DNA from: a virus | Direction: 5' to 3' (one strand) | DNA: 42,897 nucleotides | IMG/VR virus record: IMGVR_UViG_3300043425_000403 | Span: 1-42,897 of that record | In this document: piece after piece, positions 15,930-23,478 of the stretch | Layout: each line of letters opens with the position of its first letter | Numbering within the stretch: the stretch's first letter is position 1 | The notes under the pieces: model-generated | What the model was told of the DNA's origin: nothing | What the model saw: the letters and a program-made list of their open reading frames with translations, nothing else | Database searches by the model: none | Position numbers and translations under genes: made by a program

Positions 15930-18163
15930 GCGGCCACCAAATCAGTAAAGAGAACGGGCGACACGTCGCAGCGGCAACGCGGGTGATCGGGTGGTTGCAT
16001 TACACCGCTCGGGAATTTCTCGCCCATCTTGCGCGGGTCGGCTTTGCCGTTCAACACGCAATCGGGGCTCACGCGGTCGTCGTTGGCGGTAATCCACTTC
16101 TTCCAAACCTCAATTCCCGCGTCGTTCGCCTCCTCATAGGCGGCGACGTTTCCAGCAATGTCGGCCATTTGGGTTTCGGTGCGTGCGATCAGCATGGCGC
16201 GGTCTTGACTAAACGCGTGGCTGTCTTCAATCGCGTTGGCGAGTTGATCGTTCGACCAACCTTGTTCAATCGCGTTGGTGACTTGCACGCGCAGCATGGT
16301 TCGGGTGGATTCGTCGATGCGCCACACGGCGTTCGGGTTGTCCACCAATTCACCCTCGACCCACTTCTTGCCAACCATCTCGGCGGCACGGTTGCGGGCG
16401 TAGTTCTCGGCACGGGTAAACGCTAGGTCGAGCGCGGTGGTATTCACCAAGTCGATTTGTGCCGCGCCCACGCTTACACCGTCGGCAGACAAGAGCGCCA
16501 ACAATTCGGCGGTCTTGTCCACCATGTCGGGCCAATCGAGTTGCAGCGAGGCCAACACCTCGTCGGGTGTCAACGCGGGTTTGTCGTCCTTGGTCAGCGC
16601 CGAGTAAGCGGCCACCAATTGCGCCGAAGCGGTCTTGGCGTAGCCCTTGAACTCGTCGTTAATATGGGTGGCTAGTCGCCCTGCCGTCAGAATGACGGTT
16701 GAGCGTTGGCGATTTAGCGGGGCCAACACCCGCATCGCTTTTTTTGAGCCAAGACCCTCGCCCTTTGCGGTGTCGTCCTTGGCCGCTTTGTCGTCTTTCT
16801 TGGGCGGCGGGTTGCCACCACCACCGTCGTTTGGTTGTGCAACGCCAGCCGCGCCCATTGCATCTTGCATGGCCTTGGCCTTCTTCGCGGCCATTTGTGC
16901 CTCTTGCTCGGGGGTGAGGGCATCCAAGCCAATCTCCTCGCGCACCTCGTTGGGCAGCTTCACGCCCGCATCGACGTAAATCTTGTTCACTTGGGCTTGT
17001 TCAAGCGGGTTGGGGGCTTTCTCATCGACCCAAACCATTTGGAGGTCTTGATAACCAAAATACTTCCACACGATGTAATCGACCAAGCCCTTGACCCATT
17101 GCATCACGGGGGCCAAGCCTTCTTCTTTTGCCGCCTCTTGTGCGCTTTCGGCTGTGGCGCGGTTCATCTCTTTAATGAGCGATTGCACGGGCAAGCTGAA
17201 CGCATAGCAAATGATTCGGGCCAACCACTCGTCGTAACCGTCTTTCAACAAGCCGTCTTTGGTGTTCACGGGATTGACGCCCGAGGGCACAAACATCGTT
17301 CCGCGACGTGCGCCCGTGTTGCCCGCCAACATGCTGTCCCACCACTCTTTAAATTGCTTCACTTGGTCGGGGTTCCACTCGGTCGGCACGGACATGATGA
17401 GGTCGGGGGTCGAGCCGTCGGTGTAATACTGCAATTGGCTGACTTGGCGACGCAACGCAATGTTGACCGTCATCAAGATTTGCTCAACAGGGCTAAAACC
17501 GTAAACGCGGTTCGTGCGCACGTTGCGCGGCTTGTAAATCAATTCGTCGCGGCTGTAATCGACAGCGGGCACGCCCTTGATGATTTGTTGGTAAGCCACT
17601 TCGGGCGGCTGTGGCGTGCGCCCCGTGCCGTCGATCTTGCGCGTGATGGTTGCACCGTCGATCGGCTCCAAGGCATACAAGCCGCCACCGAGGTTGGCGC
17701 GTGGGTAGATCGTGGGCGCGTCCAACACAAACAAGTCTTCCAAGATCATGCGCAACCACTCATCCCAAGTGTGTTCTTGGTCGGGGAAGCGGAAGAAGCG
17801 TTGCAACTCCTCACAACGATCGTCGCTTGGCTTCTTGTTGTCGATCGGCTTGAATTCGAACTTCAATTTGCACATCAAATCTTTGCGCGTTTCAATCACC
17901 AAGCGCAGCAAGTCGAGGTTGTCAGCAAGGCCACGCAATTGCGCGTAACCGACGGGCTCGGCATGGCGCGGTTGAATGTTGACGTTGTAACCCGCCTGAA
18001 AGTCGAATTGGCGACCCTTGGCTTGATCTTGGGCGAACGGTGCAAGCGGCTGTTGCGGGCCAAACCATGCGTCGGCATTGCCACCTTGCACAACGTATTT
18101 CACGCCGCGCACCACGCGGTCGATGATGCCTTGGTCGATTGGTGTTTTAGTTGGCTGTGCCAT
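15926..18163 (-). CDS. Portal protein fused to a MuF-like minor head protein
   Basis: A 745-aa protein. Residues about 1-400 are a portal: RLVIETRKDLMCKLKFEF, a proline-rich loop then EHTWDEWLRMILEDLFVLDAP, LIYKPRNVRTNRVYGFSPVEQIL and QSLIKEMNRATAES. A Gly/Pro/Lys linker follows near 440-475. The C-terminal part has the MuF signature: ARTETQMADIAG, WITANDDRVSPDC and HPRCRCDV (about 727-734). In many phages these are two genes. The portal forms the DNA entry vertex and MuF proteins act in head maturation. The Shine-Dalgarno (AAGGGAA) overlaps the end of the HNH gene. Confidence 0.92.
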   Translation of the reverse strand: MAQPTKTPIDQGIIDRVVRGVKYVVQGGNADAWFGPQQPLAPFAQDQAKGRQFDFQAGYNVNIQPRHAEPVGYAQLRGLADNLDLLRLVIETRKDLMCKLKFEFKPIDNKKPSDDRCEELQRFFRFPDQEHTWDEWLRMILEDLFVLDAPTIYPRANLGGGLYALEPIDGATITRKIDGTGRTPQPPEVAYQQIIKGVPAVDYSRDELIYKPRNVRTNRVYGFSPVEQILMTVNIALRRQVSQLQYYTDGSTPDLIMSVPTEWNPDQVKQFKEWWDSMLAGNTGARRGTMFVPSGVNPVNTKDGLLKDGYDEWLARIICYAFSLPVQSLIKEMNRATAESAQEAAKEEGLAPVMQWVKGLVDYIVWKYFGYQDLQMVWVDEKAPNPLEQAQVNKIYVDAGVKLPNEVREEIGLDALTPEQEAQMAAKKAKAMQDAMGAAGVAQPNDGGGGNPPPKKDDKAAKDDTAKGEGLGSKKAMRVLAPLNRQRSTVILTAGRLATHINDEFKGYAKTASAQLVAAYSALTKDDKPALTPDEVLASLQLDWPDMVDKTAELLALLSADGVSVGAAQIDLVNTTALDLAFTRAENYARNRAAEMVGKKWVEGELVDNPNAVWRIDESTRTMLRVQVTNAIEQGWSNDQLANAIEDSHAFSQDRAMLIARTETQMADIAGNVAAYEEANDAGIEVWKKWITANDDRVSPDCVLNGKADPRKMGEKFPSGVMQPPDHPRCRCDVSPVLFTDLVAA

Positions 18164-18174
18164 TCGTGATTCCC

Positions 18175-18678
18175 TTAAAGCGTGTTCCCCGCGTAGTTTG
18201 CGCGGACATAAGCGATTCTAGATGCGACGGCTTCTTGCTTGGTTGAATATTCACCAAGAATGATCTTCCGCCCTGTGTTTGGGCAAATTGCTGTTGCCCG
18301 CCACTTCGAGCTTTCGCGCAGATAAACCCCAAGCGTTCCAGATTCGTTATTGAGGTTAGGCCGCTTGCGGTTTTGGCAATTCAACTGTTTTGTCACCGCC
18401 CGAAGATTTGCAATTCGATTGTCGTCGCGTCGCCCGTTGATGTGGTCAATCTCCAAACCGTCTTCAATTGCTCCGTGGTGCAACTCATAGACTAATCGGT
18501 GTTCGGCGTACTTCTTGCCATTTATCTTAATTCGACGATACCCCTCGCGGTCAATCGTGCCAGCAACTTTACCAACGACAACGCCTTGTCTAGCCGAGCA
18601 CCAAACAAAACCGCTGCCCGTATACCGCAGCAACTTTAAGAAGTCGGGTTGGTCTGTAATAGAATTAGCTTGCTTCAT
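18175..18678 (-). CDS. HNH homing-type endonuclease with AP2 DNA-binding domain
   Basis: A 167-aa protein. It carries an HNH_3-type core: EHRLVYELHHG with His60, then IDHINGRRDDNRIANLR (Asp78-His79, Asn87, Asn91). The C-terminus (LGVYLRESSKWRATA ... ILGEYSTKQEAVASRIAYVRANY, about 116-161) is an AP2-type DNA-binding domain. This pairing is typical of free-standing phage homing nucleases. It sits between terminase and portal with its own Shine-Dalgarno (AAAGG) and a strong hairpin upstream, and probably entered as a mobile gene. Confidence 0.92.
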   Translation of the reverse strand: MKQANSITDQPDFLKLLRYTGSGFVWCSARQGVVVGKVAGTIDREGYRRIKINGKKYAEHRLVYELHHGAIEDGLEIDHINGRRDDNRIANLRAVTKQLNCQNRKRPNLNNESGTLGVYLRESSKWRATAICPNTGRKIILGEYSTKQEAVASRIAYVRANYAGNTL

Positions 18679-18698
18679 AAAACCTTTCGTGATGCGCT

Positions 18699-18736
18699 AA
18701 AAACCCCTAAGTCTGAACCACTTAGGGGTTTTATTT
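18699..18736 (-). terminator. Strong hairpin terminator just after the large terminase gene
   Basis: AAAACCCCTAAG pairs with CTTAGGGGTTTT across a 9-base loop. On the minus strand the stem is followed by TTTTTAG and overlaps the terminase stop codon. On the plus strand it is followed by ATTTT, so it could work in both directions. It should separate terminase transcription from the HNH and portal genes, which then need their own promoter or read-through. Confidence 0.8.
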
Positions 18737-20190
18737 TATCCGCCATTCGCTTCTCGCATCTTCCGCGCTTCTTCGGCGTAGTAATCCAACAGACCTGTTG
18801 AACCACCGCCTCGGGCAAAGTAGTTAAGCGCTTGCGTCGTGCTGTCCACGTCGTCGTCATGCGCTGCGTTTGGAAACGTGCCCAACTGCGCGATGTAATC
18901 AAGCAACCAAGGCGCTTCTTCGGGAAGGAAAACACGACCGCTTTCTATCAACGGCGTCGTCGCGTGCGCACGAGAAACTTTGTCGCTGTCAACCTGAATG
19001 GCAACGACGGGCAATTTAGTGTCGCGCCTTAGTTCTTGGATAAGGCTTTGGCCGCTGGCCTTGTCTTCAACCAAGATGGCGTTCGGCTTGTGCGTGTTGG
19101 CGAGATTGATGGCTGTGCGCTTCAACTCGGGGTATTCCATTTTGTCTTTGAAGCGGTCGATTAGGTAGTAACCCGCATCGCACTCAGCCCAAGTAGTACA
19201 AACGGAGTAGTCGTTTTGCTCTTTGACCTTAAACGAGGTGTCCCAAGACTGAATGATGCGCTTGACCTTCGGCAGTGCCGAGTAATAGCGCCACCATGCC
19301 TCTTTGAAGATGCCACCGCCCAACGGTGCGGGCCGTTGCATGTACTGCCCCGCGAACACATAAGGGTTGGTTCGCTCCATCGTGCGCAACTCGTCGATCG
19401 AGTGCTTCAACGGCCAAAGCGCCTCGCCCGCGTCGTTAATGGCGGGGATGTTGACGTGTTCCCACTTCTCGCCGTTGCCGCCCGCCAACAAGAAGCCCGA
19501 AAGGTCGTCTTCGTGCAAGCGTTGCATGATGAGAATGATTGGCGTGTTCTTTGGGTCGTTCTTACGGCTTTCGAGCGTGTTACCAAACCAAGTGATGACG
19601 TTTTTGCGCATGGTGTCGCTCGTCGCCTCGTCTGCCTTGTGCGGGTCGTCGATCACGATGGCCCCGCCAAAGCCCTCGCGCAGCTTGCCAGCGCCAAAGC
19701 CCGTGATCGAACCGCCCGAGCCTTGGGCATAGACCACGCCGCCCTCGGTGGTGCGCCAATCCGACTTGGCACTTGATGATTCGCTAATGTGGGTCTTTGG
19801 AAAGCAAAGGTTGAACAAAGGCGTGCGCACCAAGTCGCGCACCTGTGAGGCGTTGTTGCTGGCGAGCGTGCCCGAATAACTCGTGTGAATAAATTCGGCG
19901 TCGGGGTTCATGCCCATGCACCACGCAATGAAGTTCACCACCGCGATCTCGGTCTTGGAGTAGCGCGGGGGAATATTCAAGATCAACCGCTTGGTTTCGC
20001 CACGGTAGACCCGCATTAGGGCGGCAAAGATCAAGTCGTGGTGGTAGTTGTTGACCCACCGATAGCCCTTGCGCTCCAAGAAGGCCAAACGGGTAAACAG
20101 GGCCAACCCGTTGCGCGGGTCTACAACGTCGCGCACTTGGGCCATGAGCGCGATGCGCTCGGCCTTGGTTCGAATGGTCTTCGAAAACAT
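18736..20190 (-). CDS. terL: Terminase large subunit
   Basis: A 484-aa protein starting at the ATG that overlaps the small-subunit stop (ATGA). The ATPase domain has NIPPRYSKTE (Walker A-like, about 72-81) and GAIVIDDPHK (Walker B, Asp181-Asp182). The RuvC-like nuclease domain shows SWDTSFK, LVEDKASGQSL and HDDDVDST. These are the expected motor and nuclease motifs of TerL. It packages DNA into the prohead through the portal. The genome layout suggests headful packaging, but that is inference. Confidence 0.95.
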   Translation of the reverse strand: MFSKTIRTKAERIALMAQVRDVVDPRNGLALFTRLAFLERKGYRWVNNYHHDLIFAALMRVYRGETKRLILNIPPRYSKTEIAVVNFIAWCMGMNPDAEFIHTSYSGTLASNNASQVRDLVRTPLFNLCFPKTHISESSSAKSDWRTTEGGVVYAQGSGGSITGFGAGKLREGFGGAIVIDDPHKADEATSDTMRKNVITWFGNTLESRKNDPKNTPIILIMQRLHEDDLSGFLLAGGNGEKWEHVNIPAINDAGEALWPLKHSIDELRTMERTNPYVFAGQYMQRPAPLGGGIFKEAWWRYYSALPKVKRIIQSWDTSFKVKEQNDYSVCTTWAECDAGYYLIDRFKDKMEYPELKRTAINLANTHKPNAILVEDKASGQSLIQELRRDTKLPVVAIQVDSDKVSRAHATTPLIESGRVFLPEEAPWLLDYIAQLGTFPNAAHDDDVDSTTQALNYFARGGGSTGLLDYYAEEARKMREANGG

Positions 20191-20753
20191 CAACCATTCG
20201 CGGTTTGATGGATGCGGCGCATCGCGGCTTCAACGTCGCCCATGTCCACCACACCCATTGGGTCGTCTTCCAACTCCAAGTTGGCGTTCTTGACGATCTC
20301 CTTGTTGGCCGACAAGAGGTTGAGCCCGATCGTGCTGGCGTCGTTTGCCATCTTGGTGAGTACCGCCACGTCGCGCAACATGTCCATGCTCTTGCTCGGG
20401 TCGGCGTCATCGACCTTGGCGACTTGGCTGTTGGCGATCGCTGAAAGCCTGTGCGCGGTGGCCGCTCCCATTTGAGCCGCACCAGCCAAGCTGTCGCTGA
20501 TTGACCGTAACCTCGCTGCGAGGGTATGCGCGGAAATTTGCGCGGAAATAGGCAACGAGGCAATCGTTCGTTCGGCTGCAACCAGCGCCGTTGCTGCGTT
20601 TCGGATTTCCGCGACGGGCGTGGTTTTGCGTTGGCGAATGGAAGATTCAGCCACCCCGTATTCGCGGGCAAGTGCCCGAATTGATTCGCCTTCGACCATT
20701 CGCCGTTCGACGATTAGCCATTGCTCTGCGGTGAGTTTTGATTTGCGACCCAT
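20190..20753 (-). CDS. terS: Terminase small subunit-like DNA-binding protein
   Basis: A 187-aa protein beginning MGRKSKLTAEQW. This ATG is preferred over an upstream TTG because it starts the helix-turn-helix domain: IVERRMVEGESIRALAREYGVAESSIRQRK, about residues 14-43. A long helical region follows (about 50-150), probably the oligomerisation core, then an acidic tail (LELEDDPMGVVDMGDVE). It lies directly upstream of terL with overlapping stop and start, and should select the packaging site. Confidence 0.85.
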   Translation of the reverse strand: MGRKSKLTAEQWLIVERRMVEGESIRALAREYGVAESSIRQRKTTPVAEIRNAATALVAAERTIASLPISAQISAHTLAARLRSISDSLAGAAQMGAATAHRLSAIANSQVAKVDDADPSKSMDMLRDVAVLTKMANDASTIGLNLLSANKEIVKNANLELEDDPMGVVDMGDVEAAMRRIHQTANG

Positions 20754-20946
20754 AAGTGCGCGGATATTAACAGAGGCCAACAAAGGCCCGACGCATAGGT
20801 GCGCAGAAAAAAAGCCTTTTCATTCGTTGTTTTGAAGCAACGCTTCGCAAATATATTTACAAGATTTAGGGTCTTCACTAACGAAACGCTACCTTTTTGG
20901 AATTATGATTGCGTCATAGCAACCAAACACCACGAAGGAAAACCAA
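20754..20946. promoter_or_regulatory. Divergent control region between late (minus) and first early (plus) operons
   Basis: A 193-base region without genes, AT-rich around 20850-20880. It holds a plus-strand candidate promoter (TTGAAG at 20832, TATTTA at 20854, spacer 16), a small GAAGC/GCTTC hairpin near 20834, a copy of the dyad operator at 20885-20907, and a TATGAT box at 20904-20909. The leader CACCACGAAGGAAAA before the first plus gene is shared with other early genes. Promoter calls are tentative. Confidence 0.5.
20885..20907. promoter_or_regulatory. Dyad operator before the first early operon
   Basis: AACGCTACC, spacer TTTTT, then GGAATTATG. The first half matches 8 of 9 and the second half is weak. 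The second half overlaps a TATGAT box, so bound repressor could cover a -10 element. It lies 39 bases upstream of the first plus-strand gene. Confidence 0.6.
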
Positions 20947-21132
20947 ATGACACAAACAACGATCAACGGCAAGAAATACACGGTCGCCAACATTGAAGCG
21001 ATCGACGGCGCACTTGGCGCAGACATGCAAAAGCGTGGATTCGAAGCGGCGTTCTATACGCTGACAGGCCCACGCGGGGGCGCAATCGTTTGTTGGAAGT
21101 CTGCGAAGACGGGCGAATTTAGCAAGCTGTAA
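20947..21132 (+). CDS. Small hypothetical protein, first gene of early operon 1
   Basis: A 61-aa protein (MTQTTINGKKYTVANIEAI...) with a clear Shine-Dalgarno (AAGGAAA). The middle has YTLTGPRGGAIVCWKSAKTG, suggesting a small compact alpha/beta domain. I do not recognise it. As the first gene after the divergent control region it is likely expressed early. Small proteins in this position often alter host functions, but nothing in the sequence shows that here. Confidence 0.75.
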   Translation: MTQTTINGKKYTVANIEAIDGALGADMQKRGFEAAFYTLTGPRGGAIVCWKSAKTGEFSKL

Positions 21133-21174
21133 GAAATCGGGGCCACGGCCCTATCACCACGAAAGGAAATCAAA

Positions 21175-21321
21175 ATGAACCAATTCACTCAACACACCGA
21201 CGTTCGGGCAATCAATCGCCTGTTGTTCACCCGCAAGCATGGCAAGACGCTCGACGTTGTTGCCGCCTTGGTGATCGGTGCGGGCTTGGCCTTGGCCCTT
21301 GTCCAATGGTGGTCGGCATGA
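21175..21321 (+). CDS. Small single-pass membrane protein (48 aa)
   Basis: An ORF starting MNQFTQHTDVRAINRLL after a strong Shine-Dalgarno (AAAGGAAA) and ending WWSA. Residues about 27-47 (LDVVAALVIGAGLALALVQW) form one likely transmembrane helix. Its stop overlaps the next start (ATGA). The role is unknown. It is one of two tiny membrane proteins in this operon. Confidence 0.7.
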   Translation: MNQFTQHTDVRAINRLLFTRKHGKTLDVVAALVIGAGLALALVQWWSA

Positions 21322-21518
21322 GCGCCCGCGAGTACGACAACGCCTTGCACATGATGGAGGTCATCGGCGGCAGCTTCGTCAAAGCGTTGGCAAATCTCTA
21401 CTACTGCGCCGACAGCAACAACAAACGACGCCTCCTTGCCGCCTTCCCCGAGTATTTCGAGAAGTACGAAGCGCAATACAAGGCCCACGTCGCCCAATCG
21501 AAAGGCGATGCGGCATGA
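21318..21518 (+). CDS. Small hypothetical helical protein (66 aa)
   Basis: It starts at the ATG overlapping the previous stop: MSAREYDNALHMMEVIGG. It looks all-helical (SFVKALANLYYCADSNNKRRLLAAFPEYFEKYEAQY). It is coupled by ATGA overlaps on both sides, which supports it as a gene. No family recognised. Confidence 0.72.
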   Translation: MSAREYDNALHMMEVIGGSFVKALANLYYCADSNNKRRLLAAFPEYFEKYEAQYKAHVAQSKGDAA

Positions 21519-21784
21519 GCGAGATGGCCGAAATTTGGGGCGACATGCGGGCGCACAGCCAGCAAAAAAAGCGCTCCAACATGGCGTCGTCAACCGCGAT
21601 GCTTGAACACAACGCAATCCCGTTCGTGGTTCACAACGGCGGCGTCCACTTGGTACTCACCAAGGGCAACCAAACGATCGACTATTGGCCGAGTACGGGC
21701 CTTTGGTGGATTCGTGGCACATCCAACAAACGCCGAGGCGTCAAGCGCCTGTTGGCCTACATGAAAGCGAAGGCAAACCAATGA
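21515..21784 (+). CDS. Conserved small phage protein (89 aa)
   Basis: It starts at the ATG overlapping the previous stop: MSEMAEIWGDMRAHSQQKKR. The C-terminal half (HLVLTKGNQTIDYWPSTGLWWIRGTSNKRRGVKRLL) resembles a short domain I have seen in many phage early regions without known function. The basic C-terminus may bind nucleic acid; that is inference. It is coupled to the next gene by ATGA. Confidence 0.75.
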   Translation: MSEMAEIWGDMRAHSQQKKRSNMASSTAMLEHNAIPFVVHNGGVHLVLTKGNQTIDYWPSTGLWWIRGTSNKRRGVKRLLAYMKAKANQ

Positions 21785-21897
21785 CCATCATCAAAACCAT
21801 TGCGATCACCTTGGCCGTGGTCTTTGCCGTCGAAGTGGCGATTGTCGGCGCGTACCTTTCCCAAGCCCCCCGCACCTACAAGTGCGAAAAACTCTAA
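21781..21897 (+). CDS. Very small membrane protein (38 aa)
   Basis: MTIIKTIAITLAVVFAVEVA begins the protein, which is mostly one hydrophobic helix (about residues 4-27) followed by a short basic tail with one Cys. It starts at an ATG overlapping the previous stop. The tight coupling supports it; the role is unknown. Confidence 0.65.
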   Translation: MTIIKTIAITLAVVFAVEVAIVGAYLSQAPRTYKCEKL

Positions 21898-21917
21898 AAC
21901 TCACCCGAAAGCATCAA

Positions 21918-22250
21918 ATGAACACCAAACACGCTTCCACCTTCGTGCGGTTTCTTTCCGCGACCAATGCAACGACACTGCCGTGCGATCTCGTGGCCCG
22001 CGCCCTGTTGCACGTCATAGCCGCACGCGGCGACGACCACATGACCGTCACCGAGGTGATGGCCCAAAGCGCGATCGCATCCCCTGCCAGCTTGCACCGC
22101 AAACTCGACGACCTGATTGCCTTTGGCTTGGTGACGCTCACCCACCGAGGCGCGAACCGTCGCACCAAGTACGTTGTGCCGACCAAAGTGGCCGAGGCGT
22201 ACTTTCACACGATGGGCAAGGCGATGATCGAAGCGGGGGCGGCAGCGTGA
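21918..22250 (+). CDS. Winged-helix DNA-binding protein (MarR-like)
   Basis: A 110-aa protein starting MNTKHASTFVRFLS; I prefer this ATG over one 36 bases upstream, which overlaps the previous gene. Residues about 40-95 (DHMTVTEVMAQSAIASPASLHRKLDDLIAFGLVTLTHRGANRRTKYVVPT) have the helix-turn-helix and beta-wing pattern of MarR-type regulators. It may regulate early transcription, or act as a replication or partition factor. The fold is well supported; the target is unknown. Confidence 0.78.
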   Translation: MNTKHASTFVRFLSATNATTLPCDLVARALLHVIAARGDDHMTVTEVMAQSAIASPASLHRKLDDLIAFGLVTLTHRGANRRTKYVVPTKVAEAYFHTMGKAMIEAGAAA

Positions 22251-22438
22251 CCGACAAGACGCCACCCCGCAAGGGCTACACATGCCCCGATTGCAAGACG
22301 CATCACGATTTCAGCGCTTGGGTTTATGCCCATTGGTCGATTGAACTTACCCACCGCTGCGACTGCGGCGTGAAAAACACGATTCTCAAAGGCGAAGTGA
22401 TCGACACCGCCAAACAACACGAAAGCCAATCAAAATGA
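22247..22438 (+). CDS. Small zinc-ribbon protein (63 aa)
   Basis: It starts at a GTG overlapping the previous stop (GTGA). Cys13, Cys16, Cys38 and Cys40 (CPDC ... CDC) form a likely zinc site. The sequence between them (HDFSAWVYAHWSIELTHR) is strand-like. It is coupled to the clamp-like gene downstream by ATGA. It could be a small DNA-binding or adaptor protein. Confidence 0.72.
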   Translation: MTDKTPPRKGYTCPDCKTHHDFSAWVYAHWSIELTHRCDCGVKNTILKGEVIDTAKQHESQSK

Positions 22439-23091
22439 AACTCAACATTAACTCCCGCCTCTTTGCCGCCGTTGGCAAGTTCAAGGCGTCTTCGGATATT
22501 CGTTACTACCTGAACGGCGTGTACGTCGAGCCGATCGCCTCTGGCGGCGTGCTGATTGCCGCCACCAACGGCCACGCGCTAGGGTTGTGGAAAGACGCCG
22601 ACGGGCTCGTTGAGCGTCCCGCAATCTTGCGCACAAGTCCAAAGCTGTTGGCGGCTTGCGTAGCCAAAAACGCCGCGTTTCTGCAATTGATCGAAGACCG
22701 CTTAACCGTGACCGAGAAACTTGGTTTCGAGGTGTACGTTCAACCGCGACGTGAAGGTTGGGAGATTCAAGGCACCTTTCCCAACGTAATGCGGGTTATC
22801 CCCAAGACGGAAGCAACGCCAACGCTGTTCGACGGGTTGAATCCGACTTACGTCAGCCGCGTGACGGACGCGTTGAAGGTCGGCACAAACAACTCGAAGT
22901 ATGGTTGCAGCGTGTCATTCAACCAGCCCGAGAAGAACAGCGGCATCGTGGTGACGAGCAACAGCGCCGAGGCGCACAACTTCTTGGCCGTAATCATGCC
23001 GTTGCGTGATGCCGTGTCACACCAACCGACGTGGTTGCAAGCAATGAAGGCAGACGCAGAGGCCGAAGCCAAGAAAGGGGCCGAAGCATGA
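22435..23091 (+). CDS. Sliding-clamp-like protein (DnaN-like domain)
   Basis: A 218-aa protein. The segment GVYVEPIASGGVLIAATNGHALGLWKD (about 29-54) matches the strand-turn-strand pattern (ATDGhrL-type) of bacterial beta clamps. Further strands at 93-115 and 160-185 (YGCSVSFNQPEKNSGIVVTSNSAEAHNFLAVIMPLR) fit the second half of a clamp domain. At 218 aa it covers fewer domains than a host DnaN of about 370 aa, so it may form a higher-order ring or bind the host clamp loader. The window encodes no DNA polymerase. Confidence 0.75.
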   Translation: MKLNINSRLFAAVGKFKASSDIRYYLNGVYVEPIASGGVLIAATNGHALGLWKDADGLVERPAILRTSPKLLAACVAKNAAFLQLIEDRLTVTEKLGFEVYVQPRREGWEIQGTFPNVMRVIPKTEATPTLFDGLNPTYVSRVTDALKVGTNNSKYGCSVSFNQPEKNSGIVVTSNSAEAHNFLAVIMPLRDAVSHQPTWLQAMKADAEAEAKKGAEA

Positions 23092-23375
23092 CCAAGGTTT
23101 TGACGCCCGAAGCGCAAGCCGACCGCGACGAGTTCGACGCGACGTTTGCGAACAGCGGTTGCGCTTGCCACATATCGCCGCCGTGCAACTTTTGTGTCCA
23201 CGCTGGCAACCCTGACAACCAAGCGGAAGACGAAGACGCTTGGATGGAAGACGACGAAGACGAGATTTGCTCGGGTTGCAGCGGTTCGGGCGAGGGGATG
23301 CACGACGGTTCGAATTGCTACAAATGCCACGGCAGCGGCGTCGAGCCGCGTGAAAGGCAAGACGATGATTGTTGA
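23088..23375 (+). CDS. Acidic zinc protein with DnaJ-like CxxCxGxG motifs
   Basis: A 95-aa protein starting at the ATG overlapping the clamp-like gene stop. Cys61-x2-Cys64-SGSG and Cys77-x2-Cys80-HGSG reproduce the DnaJ-type cysteine repeats. Cys25, Cys27, Cys33 and Cys36 may form a second site. A very acidic stretch (AEDEDAWMEDDEDE, about 46-59) lies between. It probably binds zinc and a partner protein. No specific role recognised. Confidence 0.72.
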   Translation: MTKVLTPEAQADRDEFDATFANSGCACHISPPCNFCVHAGNPDNQAEDEDAWMEDDEDEICSGCSGSGEGMHDGSNCYKCHGSGVEPRERQDDDC

Positions 23376-23478
23376 GCCACCCAAGAACGCGACGTGGCCG
23401 TTTCCGTCGCACCCAATCCCAACAGGCGGCAAGCCGCCGCGATTCAACCCCAACAACTTTGAAGATGCACCACTATGA
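23365..23478 (+). CDS. Very small Pro/Asn-rich protein (37 aa)
   Basis: MIVEPPKNATWPFPSHPIPT begins a 37-aa protein ending NFEDAPL. It overlaps the previous gene by 11 bases and its stop overlaps the next start by ATGA. The translational coupling supports it as a real gene despite its size. It is likely unstructured. Confidence 0.55.
   Translation: MIVEPPKNATWPFPSHPIPTGGKPPRFNPNNFEDAPL

Noticed and set aside
16835-18169. 444-codon plus-strand frame opposite the portal gene
   Set aside because: It is antisense to a clear portal-MuF gene, with His/Leu/Val composition typical of frame shadows.
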